A DNA stretch of 64,000 nt from Toxorhynchites rutilus septentrionalis (taxonomy: Eukaryota; Arthropoda; Insecta; Diptera; Culicidae), in the NCBI RefSeq assembly GCF_029784135.1, contig NC_073746.1, positions 300,335,614 to 300,399,613 of the forward strand, written 5' to 3'. The notes under the pieces are model-generated. The model was not told where the DNA came from. It saw only the letters and a program-made list of their open reading frames with translations, and did not search any database. The translations under genes were made by a program, and so were the position numbers. This document shows positions 11,431 to 22,606 of the stretch, one piece after another. The number at the start of each line of letters is the position of its first letter. Within the stretch, counting starts at the first letter, position 1.

Positions 11431-14400
11431 CCAAAATATATATTTTTATCAAGGCTCATATGGCGTTAGCCTCACGGGGCCGGGAGTTCAATACTTTGAC
11501 AATTTTTCTTATTATCTATGTTAGTAATATGTAACCGATTACTCGCGGTTGGCTCGAGGTTAGTATTACAAGTGTTTTTGTAATTCGGATGTTGCAGTCT
11601 CCAATGCTCTGTACGTGTGCCCGACACGGGATACTTCCTATTGGGATGCAGCTGACCATTAATCAGCAACGCCCCCCTAGTCTGTACCCCATATCTAGCG
11701 TGGTGCGTCTTCTCGAGGAATCCAGGATAGAATGGTCACTAGCCGGCGCAATCATCAGCTCGTGTAGAGTTGTCATGAGCGGTACAACCTTTGGCTCTTG
11801 TTGAATGAACAGTGGACTGCACAACCTTTGGCCCGTGTATCTGTAAAGAGTGTGTGTATGTATTGCCGCGACTAAGTAAAAGTTTATCGACCGGATAGGA
11901 GGGATATAAAACGGGGACACAACGAAGGAAACATCATCAAACGTAGACATCGGCGTTTCTGAGGAACAGGTATAGATGAAGCAGAAGATCAGGATCACGG
12001 CTACCAAAGATATCCCGGACGGGGATCTCCGATTGTCTGCCTTGTACTCTCAGTGCTCTAGAGAGCTGAGAGCGAGCAGCATGGAACCGGATACACGACC
12101 AGACAACATGCTCGATGTCGTGGTAGCCATCGCCACAATCACAAATATTGTTTGCTGCGAGCCCAATGCGATAGAGATGCGCGTTTGGGTTGTAGTGATT
12201 GGACATAAGCCGAGATATCACGCGAATGAAATCACGACCTACATTCAATCCCTTGAACCATGCACTCGTCTAGACCTTAGGGATAATCGTGTGTAACCAA
12301 CGACCGAAATCATCACCACTCCACATGCGCTGCCAACTTACGAGCGTGTGCTGACGAGGAATGTGGAAAAATTCATTATAAGCAATTTGCCTTTCAAAAA
12401 GTGTGCCTTCTAAAGCGCCCACCTTAGCTAGCGAGTCCGCTTTCTCATTCCCCGGAATCGAACAATGAGAGGGAACCCATGCTAAGGTAATCTTGAATAA
12501 TTTTTCGACCAAAACACTCAATAGTTGTCTTATTCTAGCTAGGAAATAAGATGAGCGTTTATCAACCTTCATTGAGCGGATTGCCTCTATTGAGCTGAGA
12601 CTGTCTGAAAAAATAAAATAGTGGTCGATGGGCAATGTTTCAATGATCCCTAATGCGTAATATATCGCACCCAGTTCAGCGACATACACGGAACAAGGAT
12701 CTTTGAGTTTGAAAGAGGCACTGGAATTTTCATTGAAGATGCCAAAGCCAGTGGACTCGTTTATGTATGAACCGTCAGTAAAGAACATTTTATCAGATCT
12801 AACTATGCCCCCATATTCTGCCGAAAATATCGGCGGAATAGAATCTGAGCGTAGATGATCTGGGATTCCATGGATTTTTTGTCGCATGGACAGATCAAAA
12901 ATGACAGAGGAATTGCAAAAGTATGGGAAGCAAACTTGGTTGGAGATGCCTGGTGAAGGGTGCACGTCGTGGGTAAGGTACTCATGGTATAAAGACATAA
13001 AACTTGACTGAGGAATCAGTTGGAGTAGATTTTCGAAGTTATCAATTACCAATGGATTCATGATCTTGCAACGGATGAGAATTCTGTAGGATAATTCTGT
13101 GAACCGAAGAGTAAGCGGGGGTACTCCTGCCAAGACTTCGAGACTCATCGTATGTGTCGAATGCAAACACCCCATTGCTATACGCAAGCAACGATATTGT
13201 ATTCTCTCCAGCTTGAGAATATGAATCCTGGCAGCTGATCGGAAGCAAAAACTGCCATATTCTAACACTGATAATATCGTTGTTTTGTATAACTGAATGA
13301 GGTCTCCTGGATGGGCACCCCACCATGTTCCGGTAATTGTTTAGAGAAAATTGATTCTTTGCTGGCATTTCTGTTTCAAATACGCAATGTGTCTCCCCCA
13401 AGTACACTTAGAATCAAAATATACACCCAGGTATTTGAAAAACATAGAGTGTTGGATCGTTTTGCCGGATAGGTGAAGCTGGAATTGGGCGGGTTCGTGC
13501 TTCCTAGAAAAAACGACCATTTCAGTTTTCTCCGTAGAGAATTCGATACCCAGCTTTAGAGCCCACGTGAACAGATTGTTCAGGGTATCTTGCAACGACT
13601 TTTGCAGAACGACGGGATTAGTACCCGTGATGGAAATAACTCCATCGTCTGCAAGTTGTCTCAGCGTGCAGTCTCTAATTAGGCAATCATCTATATCATT
13701 GACGTAAAAACTGTACAAGAGGGGGCTTAGGCAGGAGCCTTGTGGTAGGTCCATAAAACTGTACCGGGAAGATTTCAAGCTGCCATGATTGAAAAACATG
13801 TGCTTTTATGACAGTAAATTGTACGGGAAATTATTCAGAATTGGTGAAAGTCCACGATTATGAAGTTTCTCTGAGAGAATTTCCATGGAAACTGAATCAA
13901 AATATCGAGGAAAACGGAAGCCATTTGTTCTTTGCGAGCAAATGCGATTTGGATTTCAGAAGATAGCAGCGCCAGACAATCGTTCGTCCCTTTACCTCGG
14001 CGGAAGCCAAACTGCGTATTTGACAGCAAATTGTTCGCTTCAACCCACTTGTCCAAACGAAGTAGAATCATTTTCTCTAACAATTTACGAATACAGGATG
14101 ACATTGCAATCGGCCTATACGAATTGTGATCGCAAGCCGGCTTGTTGGGTTTTCGTATGGCTATCACTCTCACTTGCCTCCAGTCATGTGGGACAATATT
14201 CAGCTCCAGAAACTTGTTGAACAAGTTCAGCAAACGCTGTTTCGCCAAGTCGGGAAGATTCTTCAACAAGTTGAATTTAATCTTGTCCGACCCAGGAGCT
14301 GAATTGTTACATGAGAGGAGGGCAATTGCGAATTCTACCATCGAAAAATTCTCATAGTCGGATTGGAGCGGAATGTCGCGTACGACGCTTTGTGCAGGAA

Positions 14401-14640
14401 CGGAATAGGGGCAAACCTTTCTTGCAAATTTGAAAATCCAACGGTCAGAGTATTCCTCACTTTCATTTGTATGGTTCCAGCCACGCATTCTCCTAGCCGT
14501 ATTCCAAAGAGTGCTCATAGCGGTCTCCCTTGACAAACCAACTTTCGCCAATATCCACGCTTTTTTGCTTTAATCAGACCTTTTAGTTTGGCTTCTAGAG
14601 CTTGGTACTTTCGAAAGGGTTCCTTTTTTGACCCTTGACC
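11431..14640 (-). mobile_element. Non-LTR retrotransposon (RT plus RNase H LINE), 5'-truncated
   Basis: Minus-strand LINE with the second ORF (reverse transcriptase then RNase H, then a C-terminal CCHC-like knuckle) and a ~500-bp 3' UTR ending in ..ATATATATTTTGG plus an A-rich tail at about 11431. ORF1, the endonuclease and most of the 5' half are missing, typical of incomplete target-primed reverse transcription. The same 3' UTR occurs at 17616-18291 and 31190-31979. RNase H after RT places it among I-group-like clades (I, LOA, Loner or similar). The exact clade was not resolved. Confidence 0.85.
11937..14640 (-). pseudogene. LINE ORF2 remnant: reverse transcriptase, RNase H, zinc knuckle
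   Basis: Recognisable blocks in order: RT fingers (NNSAPGSDKI, SYRPIAM, QFGFRRGKGTNDCL), a damaged catalytic region (FLDI then frame loss near 13835, where a related copy reads FLDIKGAFDSVS), PQGSCLSPLLY, the RT active-site region (LADDGV, an unusual ADD), thumb, RNase H (FFTDGSYINEST, AELGAIYYAL, SDSLSSIEAIR, WVPSHCSIPGNEKADSLA) and a C-terminal CDCG..H..C knuckle. At least four frame changes and one stop (near 13805) interrupt it. The part upstream of 14551 (to ~14640) continues in another frame. It is non-functional. Confidence 0.85.
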
Positions 14641-14867
14641 CTGTAAAAATATGCCACACCAACCAAACCATGCCTCATTATTCAAAGCGTTATGTGTTTA
14701 TTACTACGTTTATGTATTTATGAGAAAATTTAAATTACGACTTTAAGGGAGTAGGCTAAACTTATTTCATACATAAACCTACTATATCAATAATGATTTA
14801 AACAAATTTGGACAAACAAACACATGAAAATGCGAGTGACCACTTTGCCCCCACGCCATAAACTGTT

Positions 14868-15018
14868 TTTTTTTATCTGTATTATAGTGATTTTCAACTC
14901 ATTTGGCTGGTTCGTCACTTTTTACTTCCATTTTTGGAAGAATGTCGGGAGTGAGAATTGAACTAGTGACCTTTAGCGTGAGAGGCATGGATGTTACCAC
15001 TACACCAGATCGCCTCCT
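14868..15018 (-). mobile_element. tRNA-derived SINE with 14-bp target duplication
   Basis: Read on the minus strand, a tRNA-like head carries an A box-like TGGTGTAGTGG and a B box-like GTTCAATTCT, followed by a short body and an A-rich 3' tail (ATAAAAAAAA). Identical 14-bp flanks CGCCATAAACTGTT at 14854-14867 and 15019-15032 are the target-site duplication. The perfect duplication indicates a fairly recent insertion. The structure resembles Feilai-type mosquito SINEs, but the family name is inference. It depends on a LINE for movement and encodes no protein. Confidence 0.88.
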
Positions 15019-15032
15019 CGCCATAAACTGTT

Positions 15033-16334
15033 AAATTTTCCAACTTTTTTTCAAATGATGAAGAATGTACCGTTTTAAATTTTTATAGTAACAGCCGGGA
15101 TTGAAGCGGTATGTGGATACAGGAAATCGACATATTCCTTAGGGCGAGCACAATGCCCTTACTTCCCCTCCATAAACATCACATATTTTTGTATATATTT
15201 GAGTACTGCGAGAAATCATTTGTACACCCAAAATTGATTTTTAGCTTAGTTTTGTCATCCCAATTTATGACATTAAGGTGGATGTGGAAGCTAGCCACAA
15301 ATGTCTGCCACAATGGCGCTCATTTCTTTCATCTCTCTCCCTCACCCCTCGCCCGAAAATCAATAATTTTGCGAAACAGTGTGAAGAAAATTATCGTTTT
15401 CGGACACTTCCCATCAAGTGATATCAACCAAACTATAATCGATTACTCACAAAATATTAAATTTTCATCTGCTGTCGCAATGTATAGTGAAAAACGTCGG
15501 AAAATTCGAGCTAGTGCTCTGAAAGTTAAATTTTAATTTTTCAATCTTCGGCAATGGTTTTGTTTGTATTGGTGAAAGCATCGTTATTTTTTCGACACTG
15601 ATGCCAGATAACATCATCGAAACATCTATAAAAACCACTCAATAAAATGTTATTCCGGAGTCATAGCGTCCCATGTCATGAAAATCAATAGAATAAAATT
15701 GTGTTGATATCAATACAATTATTATTTTTACGTTTAATGGGTCTATAATGTAAGTTTTAGCAACTTTAACATTAGGTAAGAAAATTGTATTGCAGAGCTC
15801 GGAACACTGCCACGGCTGCCTATGCTTTCAAAAACAGTAAACTGAAAAGTATTACATTCAATCAAAATGCCTCGGCCAACGAAGAGAAGGGTTATATACG
15901 TGAATATGTGAAAACAATACGATAAAAAAAAATATTTAAAATAAAAATATTAAGAAATTATCAACATCGAGTTACTATGCCGAAGAACTTGTAAATACCA
16001 AAAGAGCCCCAATTCGCATGTGTTATAAATTTGCTCATGTTACGCTCGCGTATAATCAGAATTTTACTTCATATGCAAATGTACCTTCTATATATATTTA
16101 TATTTGCAATTGTTCATCGGAACATACCGTTCATACATTTTACTTTAGAATTGAATTGTTATTTTTTTTTCAAATGTATTCAAAGACTCGTGTCAATGAA
16201 GCGCCACACAGTCTGATAAGTGAATTGGTCTATTTACGTGTGCTTTGCTCTTCTCTCACAAACACTATTACCCCATTTTTACACATGGGTTACCTATACC
16301 ACTACAATGACTAGCTTCCATCTTCACCTTAAAC
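15033..16334. other. AT-rich DNA, no gene recognised
   Basis: Short open frames occur (for example 15111-15536) but show no recognisable domain, and codon content follows the local AT bias. No terminal repeats or recurring families were detected. Confidence 0.4.
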
Positions 16335-16910
16335 GAGACATAACACAACAGAAAATGTCATGACTCATAAATACTGGTAAGCATTTGTATAATATACATG
16401 GTACAGCAATATAAGATTAATACGAGCGAGCGAAACAAAAGAAAAATAAGCTTTCCGCATGCTTTGCCACATACACGGCCCAGACCGAGATAGATATTGT
16501 TTTGTTCTCCTTCATGCGCTCCTTTTCTACTCTTAGCATCATTAGCCATGTGGATAGCGTGGTCGTGTAAATTAGCTTTGCATTCCATTCGATCCCCATT
16601 GACGACGTCGTATGAACTTTTTTTGACGTAGGATTACGTCTTTCGGGAACATATTGGGGTACAAATGTAAAATCGTAGATCGAGCACATCGTGAAAATTG
16701 TCCAATTTCAAACGCGTATTGCTCAGTCATTTCATTATGGATTGATGAAATTTTTGCGTGAATCGATTTCGGTACTTCCTAACAATTTTTAATATTGAAT
16801 GAAATAATATATGTCATGAAACTAACTATCGAACAATTGAACAATCTCAACCCCTATCCTAACGGAAATACCCACTTCTGATTGGTCGAAATTGACGACA
16901 CATGCGGCGG

Positions 16911-17095
16911 TTCCCTAACAGAGACATCAAAACCAAGCTGCCTGGGGGAAATCGGCATTGCAAATACATGAAAGTAGGGGGAGCTTTTGTTCCTACCGAA
17001 ATGTATTCCCTAACAGAGACATCAAAACCAAGCTGTCTGGGGGAAAACGACATGGCAAATATATGTAAGTCGGGGGCATTTTTGTATTGCAAGTA
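16911..17095 (+). repeat. 95-bp minisatellite, two units, inside HINE-like copy b
   Basis: Units start TTCCCTAACAGAGAC at 16911 and 17006. The same unit makes longer arrays in copies h (43901-44660) and i (56963-57355), so the array is a shared internal module that has expanded differently in each copy. Confidence 0.9.
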
Positions 17096-17615
17096 AGGTG
17101 AGTGATACGATTAATTCTTGCAAATAGATTTAATGGAGGCGAATGAACTGCAAAGTTTAAAGCCTCTTAAAAACAAAGAAACAAACAATAGATTTAAATT
17201 TAGAACTTTAATGTTGGTTGCTTCGTGAAGTTTCATGGCAATGACCGATCGTGTATTGTGAAAAATTTAGCACAATTGTAGGTGCAAAATTGTATATGGT
17301 AGCAGTTGTGTTAGAAATGACTTGATATTAGAAACGATTTATTTCAATTTTCATAAATAAAAACCAAGATGTGTTCCCGATCGAGAATAGGTCGTTTGGT
17401 TTAAGCTGTCTGTTTTGTTGTGTTCATTTTCACCCAGGGAAAGTTTATAAGACGTGAAAAATTGAAAGAGTGAAGAAATATTGAAAATTGATTTCCCATA
17501 TGCTCTACATATAATGTTAGGTGTTGTTAGTTCAATTAAAAATTGGGTTGAAAAAACACTCATAAAGTAAAAATAATAAAACAAAATTACCTTTTCCATT
17601 TCAAATATGTAACAT

Positions 17616-18291
17616 TGTATTGCTGCTCGCTCTCAGCTCTCTAGAGCACTGAGAGCAAAAGGCAGACAATCGGATATCCCCGTCCGGGATATCTTAGGTA
17701 GCCGTGATCCTGATCTTCTGCTTCATCTATACCTGTTCCTCAGAAACGCCGATGTCAACGTTTAATGATGTTTCCTTCTTTGTGTCCCTGTTTCGTATCC
17801 CTCCTATCCGATCTATAAACTTTTACTTAGTCGCGGCAATACATACACACACTCTTTACAGATACACGGGCCAAAGGTTGTGCAGTCCACTGATGATTCA
17901 ACAAAAGCCAAAGGTTGTACCGCTCATGACAACTCTACACGAGCTGATGATTGCGCCGGCTAGTGACCATTCTATCCTGGATTCCTCGAGAAGACGCACC
18001 ACGCTAGATATGGGGTACAGACTAGGGGGGCGTTGCTGATTAATGGTCAGCTGCATCCCAATAGGAAGTATCCCGTGTCGGGCACAGGTACAGATCATTG
18101 AAGACAGCAACATCACAATTACGAAAACACTTGTAATACTAACCTCGAGCCAACCGCGAGTAATCGGTTACATATTACTAACATAGTTATAAGGCAAACA
18201 TTGTCGAAATATTGAACTCCCGGCCCCGTCAGGTTGACGCCATATGAGCCTTAATAAAAATATATATTTTGGATAAAAAAAAAAAAAAAAA
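17616..18291 (+). mobile_element. LINE 3' fragment with 13-bp target duplication
   Basis: The 3' end of the LINE family seen at 11431-14640, here on the plus strand: the last part of ORF2 plus 3' UTR and a ~20-nt A tail. Flanks AAATATGTAACAT at 17603-17615 and 18292-18304 are a 13-bp target duplication. It was inserted inside hairpin-ended copy b, so it is younger than that element. It has no intact ORF. Confidence 0.9.
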
Positions 18292-18875
18292 AAATATGTA
18301 ACATGTTTTCACTGATGAGAAAAATTGATAATTGTGTTCGGTATTGGTAATTATCTAAAATTTTTGAAGTGAAAAAACTTTTATTTCACTCATACAGATC
18401 ACAGAAGACATCTCGTCTAGGATCACAGAGTGCGGTTTTCGTCATATCTCGCTTCACTTCGGTATCTTTTATCTGATACGCACCATCCAACAGCTGATTA
18501 CCATTCTTCTATCATCATCACTCGGTAAACACTGGTGGAGCGAACAACCAAACAAAACGGCCCTTTTCAGGACCAGCGAATCATTATCAAAGAGTTTAAC
18601 GATGTAATTCTTCAAACATATCCAAAATCAACAGATAACCTAACGTAATCCTACGTCAACTATAGGGTCGTGTCTCGGACACATCCTTCCTGTGATTTTT
18701 TTGGCACAATCCTAAATGAAATGAGAAAAGAAAACAGAAAGAGATGTCCACACGCATACATACAAACCATTTTTTAGGCTTCAAAATAGCTCATTATTTG
18801 CGCATTTGACTCAACCGCAAACTAAATTGCATCATTTCTGCCAAAGATGACATGTTTCCTGCCAACGCTAGTTTG

Positions 18876-20728
18876 GGTGTAGAAGTCTGATAATTACATA
18901 TTATTTCTAATATAACATTGTAGTAATGTTAGAAACTATCCCTAGAACTTTTTGTTGATTCCGAATTTCTGTCCTTCAAATTTTCCAACAAATGTCATTA
19001 GTCAAAAATTTAATTCATTGAAATTCAATAAATCATAGAATTAATTTACCTTCAACTGGATAAACATTGGACAGTAACGGTATCCATTCTATCCTTCCAA
19101 TAACATTAAACGAGTTGATTTCTCTGTGAGATGAGAATAATCGATAAAAGTTATTTTTCAGCACCAAAGCACCATCAGCAAGAAACTTCCACCACCAGCA
19201 TTAGCCCCATCGACGAAGAATCTCTCCGTGGAAGGATTCGACTCGGCGTTTTGCTTTCGGAGTAGGCTTAATTGGAACGGAAGCATCACGCCCTGTTCCT
19301 TCGCCACCCTCATCCTTCGTTTATGTGTGTGGAGGAGTGCGTTTTTCGTCAGCCCTACGGAAGAATCAATATTCTATTCCCCTCCCTCACCGTAAATCGG
19401 GTAGATGGGAAAATCGATGCCTAGCTCTGTTGGCGTTCCTCGGACTCGCTCATCACGTGCTGCTACTCTTCAGGGCCAATCAGTCAGTTTGCAGTTCAAG
19501 GTCATCATTGCCTGCCGGGAGACGAGGTGCGGTGCTGACGAAATTTAGCAAACGCATCGCGTCGGTTACGCGATTTTTGGGGGTATGCTAGAAATCGATA
19601 TTGGGTTCGCTGTCGGGGTGAAATATACATGCACGGCACGAGACCCGGTAGCTGCCGTCAGTGGGTTATGGTGCTAAACTTCACCTTTAATCGATGGTGA
19701 GTGAAAATTGCCAAACCTTAAAAAAGGTAAGTCAGTGGCTACGGCCAAACCACAAACCAACCTCCCGAAGAGAGAAATCGTCGAATGCGGTGCAGTGACC
19801 GCAAAAGACAATTTCATTGAACACGATGTCGTTCCCGTGTTTCGTGTTCCCGTGTGTAAGGTCTTTTATTTGATAATGTGCTGAAAATTGTTCCCCTCAG
19901 CGGGTAGTACCCACGATTGGCTGCTCGACCAGATGACCTCTGCTGCGGAAGGGAGCAGCTGGCGACAGGTGAACCCAACCGAACAGCGAAACGTCATCAT
20001 GTTGTACAACTTTTTTCCAAGATTACCCACTCCGTATTCCGGGAATCCCATCGAAGCCCGTAACGCCTCCTCCTGAGTTTAACGAATGGAGCCGGGAGCC
20101 GAAGAGAACCATTTCCAGTGGATCTAGGGCTCCGTCCGGCACGGCTCAGAGCTCTAACCGTTCGCTCCTCTCAGCCGGTGACGGCCGCAAAATCAATCGA
20201 AGCACGACTTTTGCGCGCCACCATCGAGTGTAAGGATAAAATTAGGCCCCTATTCGGATTATTATCGGCTTGCGTTTCACATACCCCCGGCTGTTGCATA
20301 AACTTGATGACAAGAAAATAATGCAAAAACCACAAGAAATATCACCAGGCGGCAAATCGTGCCCGCGTCGTGTTCGTCGTTGTTTTGACCATGCGTGATT
20401 ATCGGACCGCAGAGGACGACCAGGAAGGGGGTCCTAAATTATGCCTTGTGTCACGCTAATTTCCGATTGGAATTGAAATTGATCTTGGAGAGCGGGGTAA
20501 TCCAGAGCCTGGACAGGTTATTTCTGGAAGAGAACGAGGATTGCCGGCAACCGGCAGTGACGCGTTGCTTTAATCATGCCAAGAGACCGCAATTCAAAAC
20601 AGTCATCTGCCCGTGGACACGATGCCTGCCGTCTTGAGGGTGTCGGATCTTTTGTGTCATGCGGTAAAAATAGACTAACGTAGGAGATTTTTCATCGCAC
20701 ACAGTGGGATTGTTGCGCTGATTTTTTT
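18876..20728. other. Low-repeat stretch, GC-richer from about 19150; no gene identified
   Basis: From 18876 to 19140 the DNA is AT-rich without features. From about 19150 to 20640 base composition rises toward balanced GC and none of the repeat families of this window appear. A splice-acceptor-like TTATTTTTCAG is followed by 75 open codons without ATG, ending near 19392. Other short open frames here have no recognisable domain. It could be an exon, UTR or conserved regulatory DNA of a host gene. No function is claimed. Confidence 0.35.
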
Positions 20729-20900
20729 ACGTATGACTACATCTATGTTTAACGATGCCAAATTTGGATACCCGTCACGTTTTTAATAAATTTTTTTTGC
20801 TGTGAACGAATTTTGAAATTTTCTATCAATCGAATCGAAATTTTTCTAAGATTTGTTTGATGTGCTATACTGCCGTTCTACGCATAGTTGTCCCATGTTC
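20729..20900 (+). mobile_element. HINE-like 5' remnant
   Basis: After a T-tract, ACGTATGACTACATC is a decayed form of the family's 5' palindrome, followed by sequence related to the 5' region of copies a and g (CGTCACGTTTTTAATAAA.., GATTTGTTTGATGTGC). No 3' hairpin was found, so it is truncated or degraded. Confidence 0.5.
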
Positions 20901-21257
20901 CGAAATCACCAACTGAGGAAAACGCATTCAAAGTTTTCTAGCATATTTGTCTATCAGAAGCATTAAGCATTTCGGTTTAGCAATACACTGGGTTTTTATA
21001 AGCAGAAAACTATTAATTAATGAAATGTGAAAAGACCACTTCATTTGAATCAATCAACCTTGGTTACGGACTTAAAAATTCATGATTGGACAGTTATGCC
21101 TATGATATCAACATGAGACAATTGAACTTGATGTTGATTTTTAAAATACTGGGAACAAACAATAAGTTTTTTTGTGTCTTCTCGAAAGATTATGCATAAA
21201 AACATCATTTTATGAATGAGGGAGTGATCTGCAATACTATGCAGAATATACATCTCA

Positions 21258-21430
21258 GTTTTTTTAATTCGTTCATTTTACAGGCTCAGTTACATAAGTT
21301 TAAAGGAGCCGAAATTTTAAATATAATTTTAAAACTGTATATATAAATAATATCCTTACATCTATGGTTAGTAAGGTGGAAAACCAATTACTCGCGGTGT
21401 ACTCGAGTTTAGAAGGGTGACATATTTTTT
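21258..21430 (-). mobile_element. LINE 3'-UTR-only fragment
   Basis: Matches the 3' UTR of the LINE at 22607-25027 (CAGGCTCAGTTAC.., TCGCGGTGTACTCGAGTTTAG), beginning at a T-tract that represents the poly-A tail. It is a very short, severely 5'-truncated copy whose left limit on the RNA sense side is uncertain. Confidence 0.8.
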
Positions 21431-21684
21431 AGAAGAGATAAATATCATTGTTATTAGGCATTCGCTAACAAGATGTACACGTGTTTTGTTAAACTTTTTT
21501 TTTATTTGTTTGGAAATTAGATCGTTCTTCCAAACCAGAAATGAGTACATTAGTCCTGCTGAAAGCGTGACATACAATTTTTGTACTTGAACTAATCTAT
21601 TTCATATGAATCTACAGAAAATACATGGTGGGACAATTATGAATAGAATATCAACATGGGGCAGTTGAGCTTGATGTTGTTTTT

Positions 21685-21790
21685 GACGTAGACTACGTCT
21701 TTCATTTCTATACCGGGTGTAAAATCAAAGTTTCGAAAACGAAAGCGTTACGCCGGAGACCGAGATTTTGAGCGTTAATAGCTCCTAAAC
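21685..21790 (+). mobile_element. HINE-like 5' remnant
   Basis: GACGTAGACTACGTC directly after TTTTT is the 5' palindrome with a shortened centre. Downstream sequence diverges quickly from the delimited copies and no 3' hairpin was recognised. Confidence 0.45.
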
Positions 21791-22594
21791 AATTGAACGA
21801 AATGGTTTGATAAACACTTCATTTGAAAGATAAAAAGTCTACGCGTTATATACTTGTCACTTTTTGATCCACAAAACTTGTTTTAATAGTCCTAAAATTG
21901 CTTTCAAAACAGGTTATTGAAATCACCAATCGGTATATGAGCGAGCACCGCTCGGAAATCCACTCAGTTATAATTGAACAGCGATTGGAGCATGTTGTTG
22001 CTGTTGTGGTGAAGCTAACTTCGTTCATCATGAAAGCGCTGATGAACGGTGTCACCAAGAGCCTGTTTGTGCACCTTAGGCCAGAAGGGAATCCATCAGG
22101 AGAAGAGTGATGCCCCTGAAAATGCAACCAAAAAAGTACCAGCATCGAAAATTGGTTCCGCTTTTCGTTTGGTTTTTATCCAGCATTGAGAAAAATCGGG
22201 AAAGATGTCATCGTTGCTGAAAAATAATCTGCCAGTTCCCCTTGGAATTGAAAAATACATTCAAGTGAAAGAGTTTATTTTAATGCTTTCTATGCCTACA
22301 ACACTGCGATCAAATACATTTGGTTTTGTCATTTTTCATTCAAGTGCAATTAGCGGGAAAGTTTCTGAAGATTGTTCTTCCTCATCAGTAGTATATTTTC
22401 GTATTCAATATTGGATGCGCGGATGCCCGAAAATGTTTCGCATCGTGAAAATCATATAATTTTCAATCGATTATTGCTCAGTCGAAGAAAGTTTCAAACT
22501 CAGAGAGTTCATTCGCCTCTATTTTGCCTTCCAAATTGCCATCGTAAACCACACCTACTCTTGTTCCATCACGGACAAAAAGCATACTTAAGCG
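21791..22594. other. Unassigned DNA with a short open frame
   Basis: A 70-codon open frame at 21898-22110 (product begins MLSKQVIEITNRYMSEHRSE) stands out as more protein-like than its surroundings but matches no family I recognise. It may be a fragment of an old transposon ORF or of a host exon. The rest is AT-rich without structure. Confidence 0.3.
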
Positions 22595-22606
22595 ATATTC
22601 CGGTTG

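Larger units (their letters stand above)
16625..18695 (+). mobile_element. HINE-like hairpin-ended element, copy b
   Basis: Starts GACGTAGGATTACGTC after a T-tract and ends with an inverted copy of that motif (AATCCTACGTCAA, 18648-18660), a hairpin GGTCGTGTC-TCG-GACACATCC (18666-18686) and then TTCCTGTGA before a T-tract. Its limits are fixed because it interrupts repeat B. The centre holds two copies of a 95-bp minisatellite unit and a later LINE insertion. It has no coding capacity. Palindromic 5' end, subterminal inverted repeat, 3' hairpin and T-tract target match non-autonomous Helentrons. Confidence 0.75.
16335..18875 (+). repeat. Interspersed repeat B with tRNA-like core, split by a hairpin-ended element
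   Basis: The two halves (about 16335-16624 and 18696-18875) align, in reverse complement, to 28390-27892 and 26577-26542. The left half contains ATAGCGTGGTCG (A box-like) and CATTCGATCCCC (a decayed B box). The other copy has a good B box, GGTTCGATTCC. The halves meet in a T-run (GAACTTTTTTT | TTTTTTTGGCACAA) that in the other copy is a single run of ten. The repeat may be a tRNA-derived SINE with extra 5' sequence, or a MITE that swallowed a tRNA-like unit. Confidence 0.65.

Noticed and set aside
20395..20637. 80-codon ORF in the GC-richer island as a gene
   Set aside because: No recognisable domain, no supporting context, and comparable frames occur on both strands of the same stretch.
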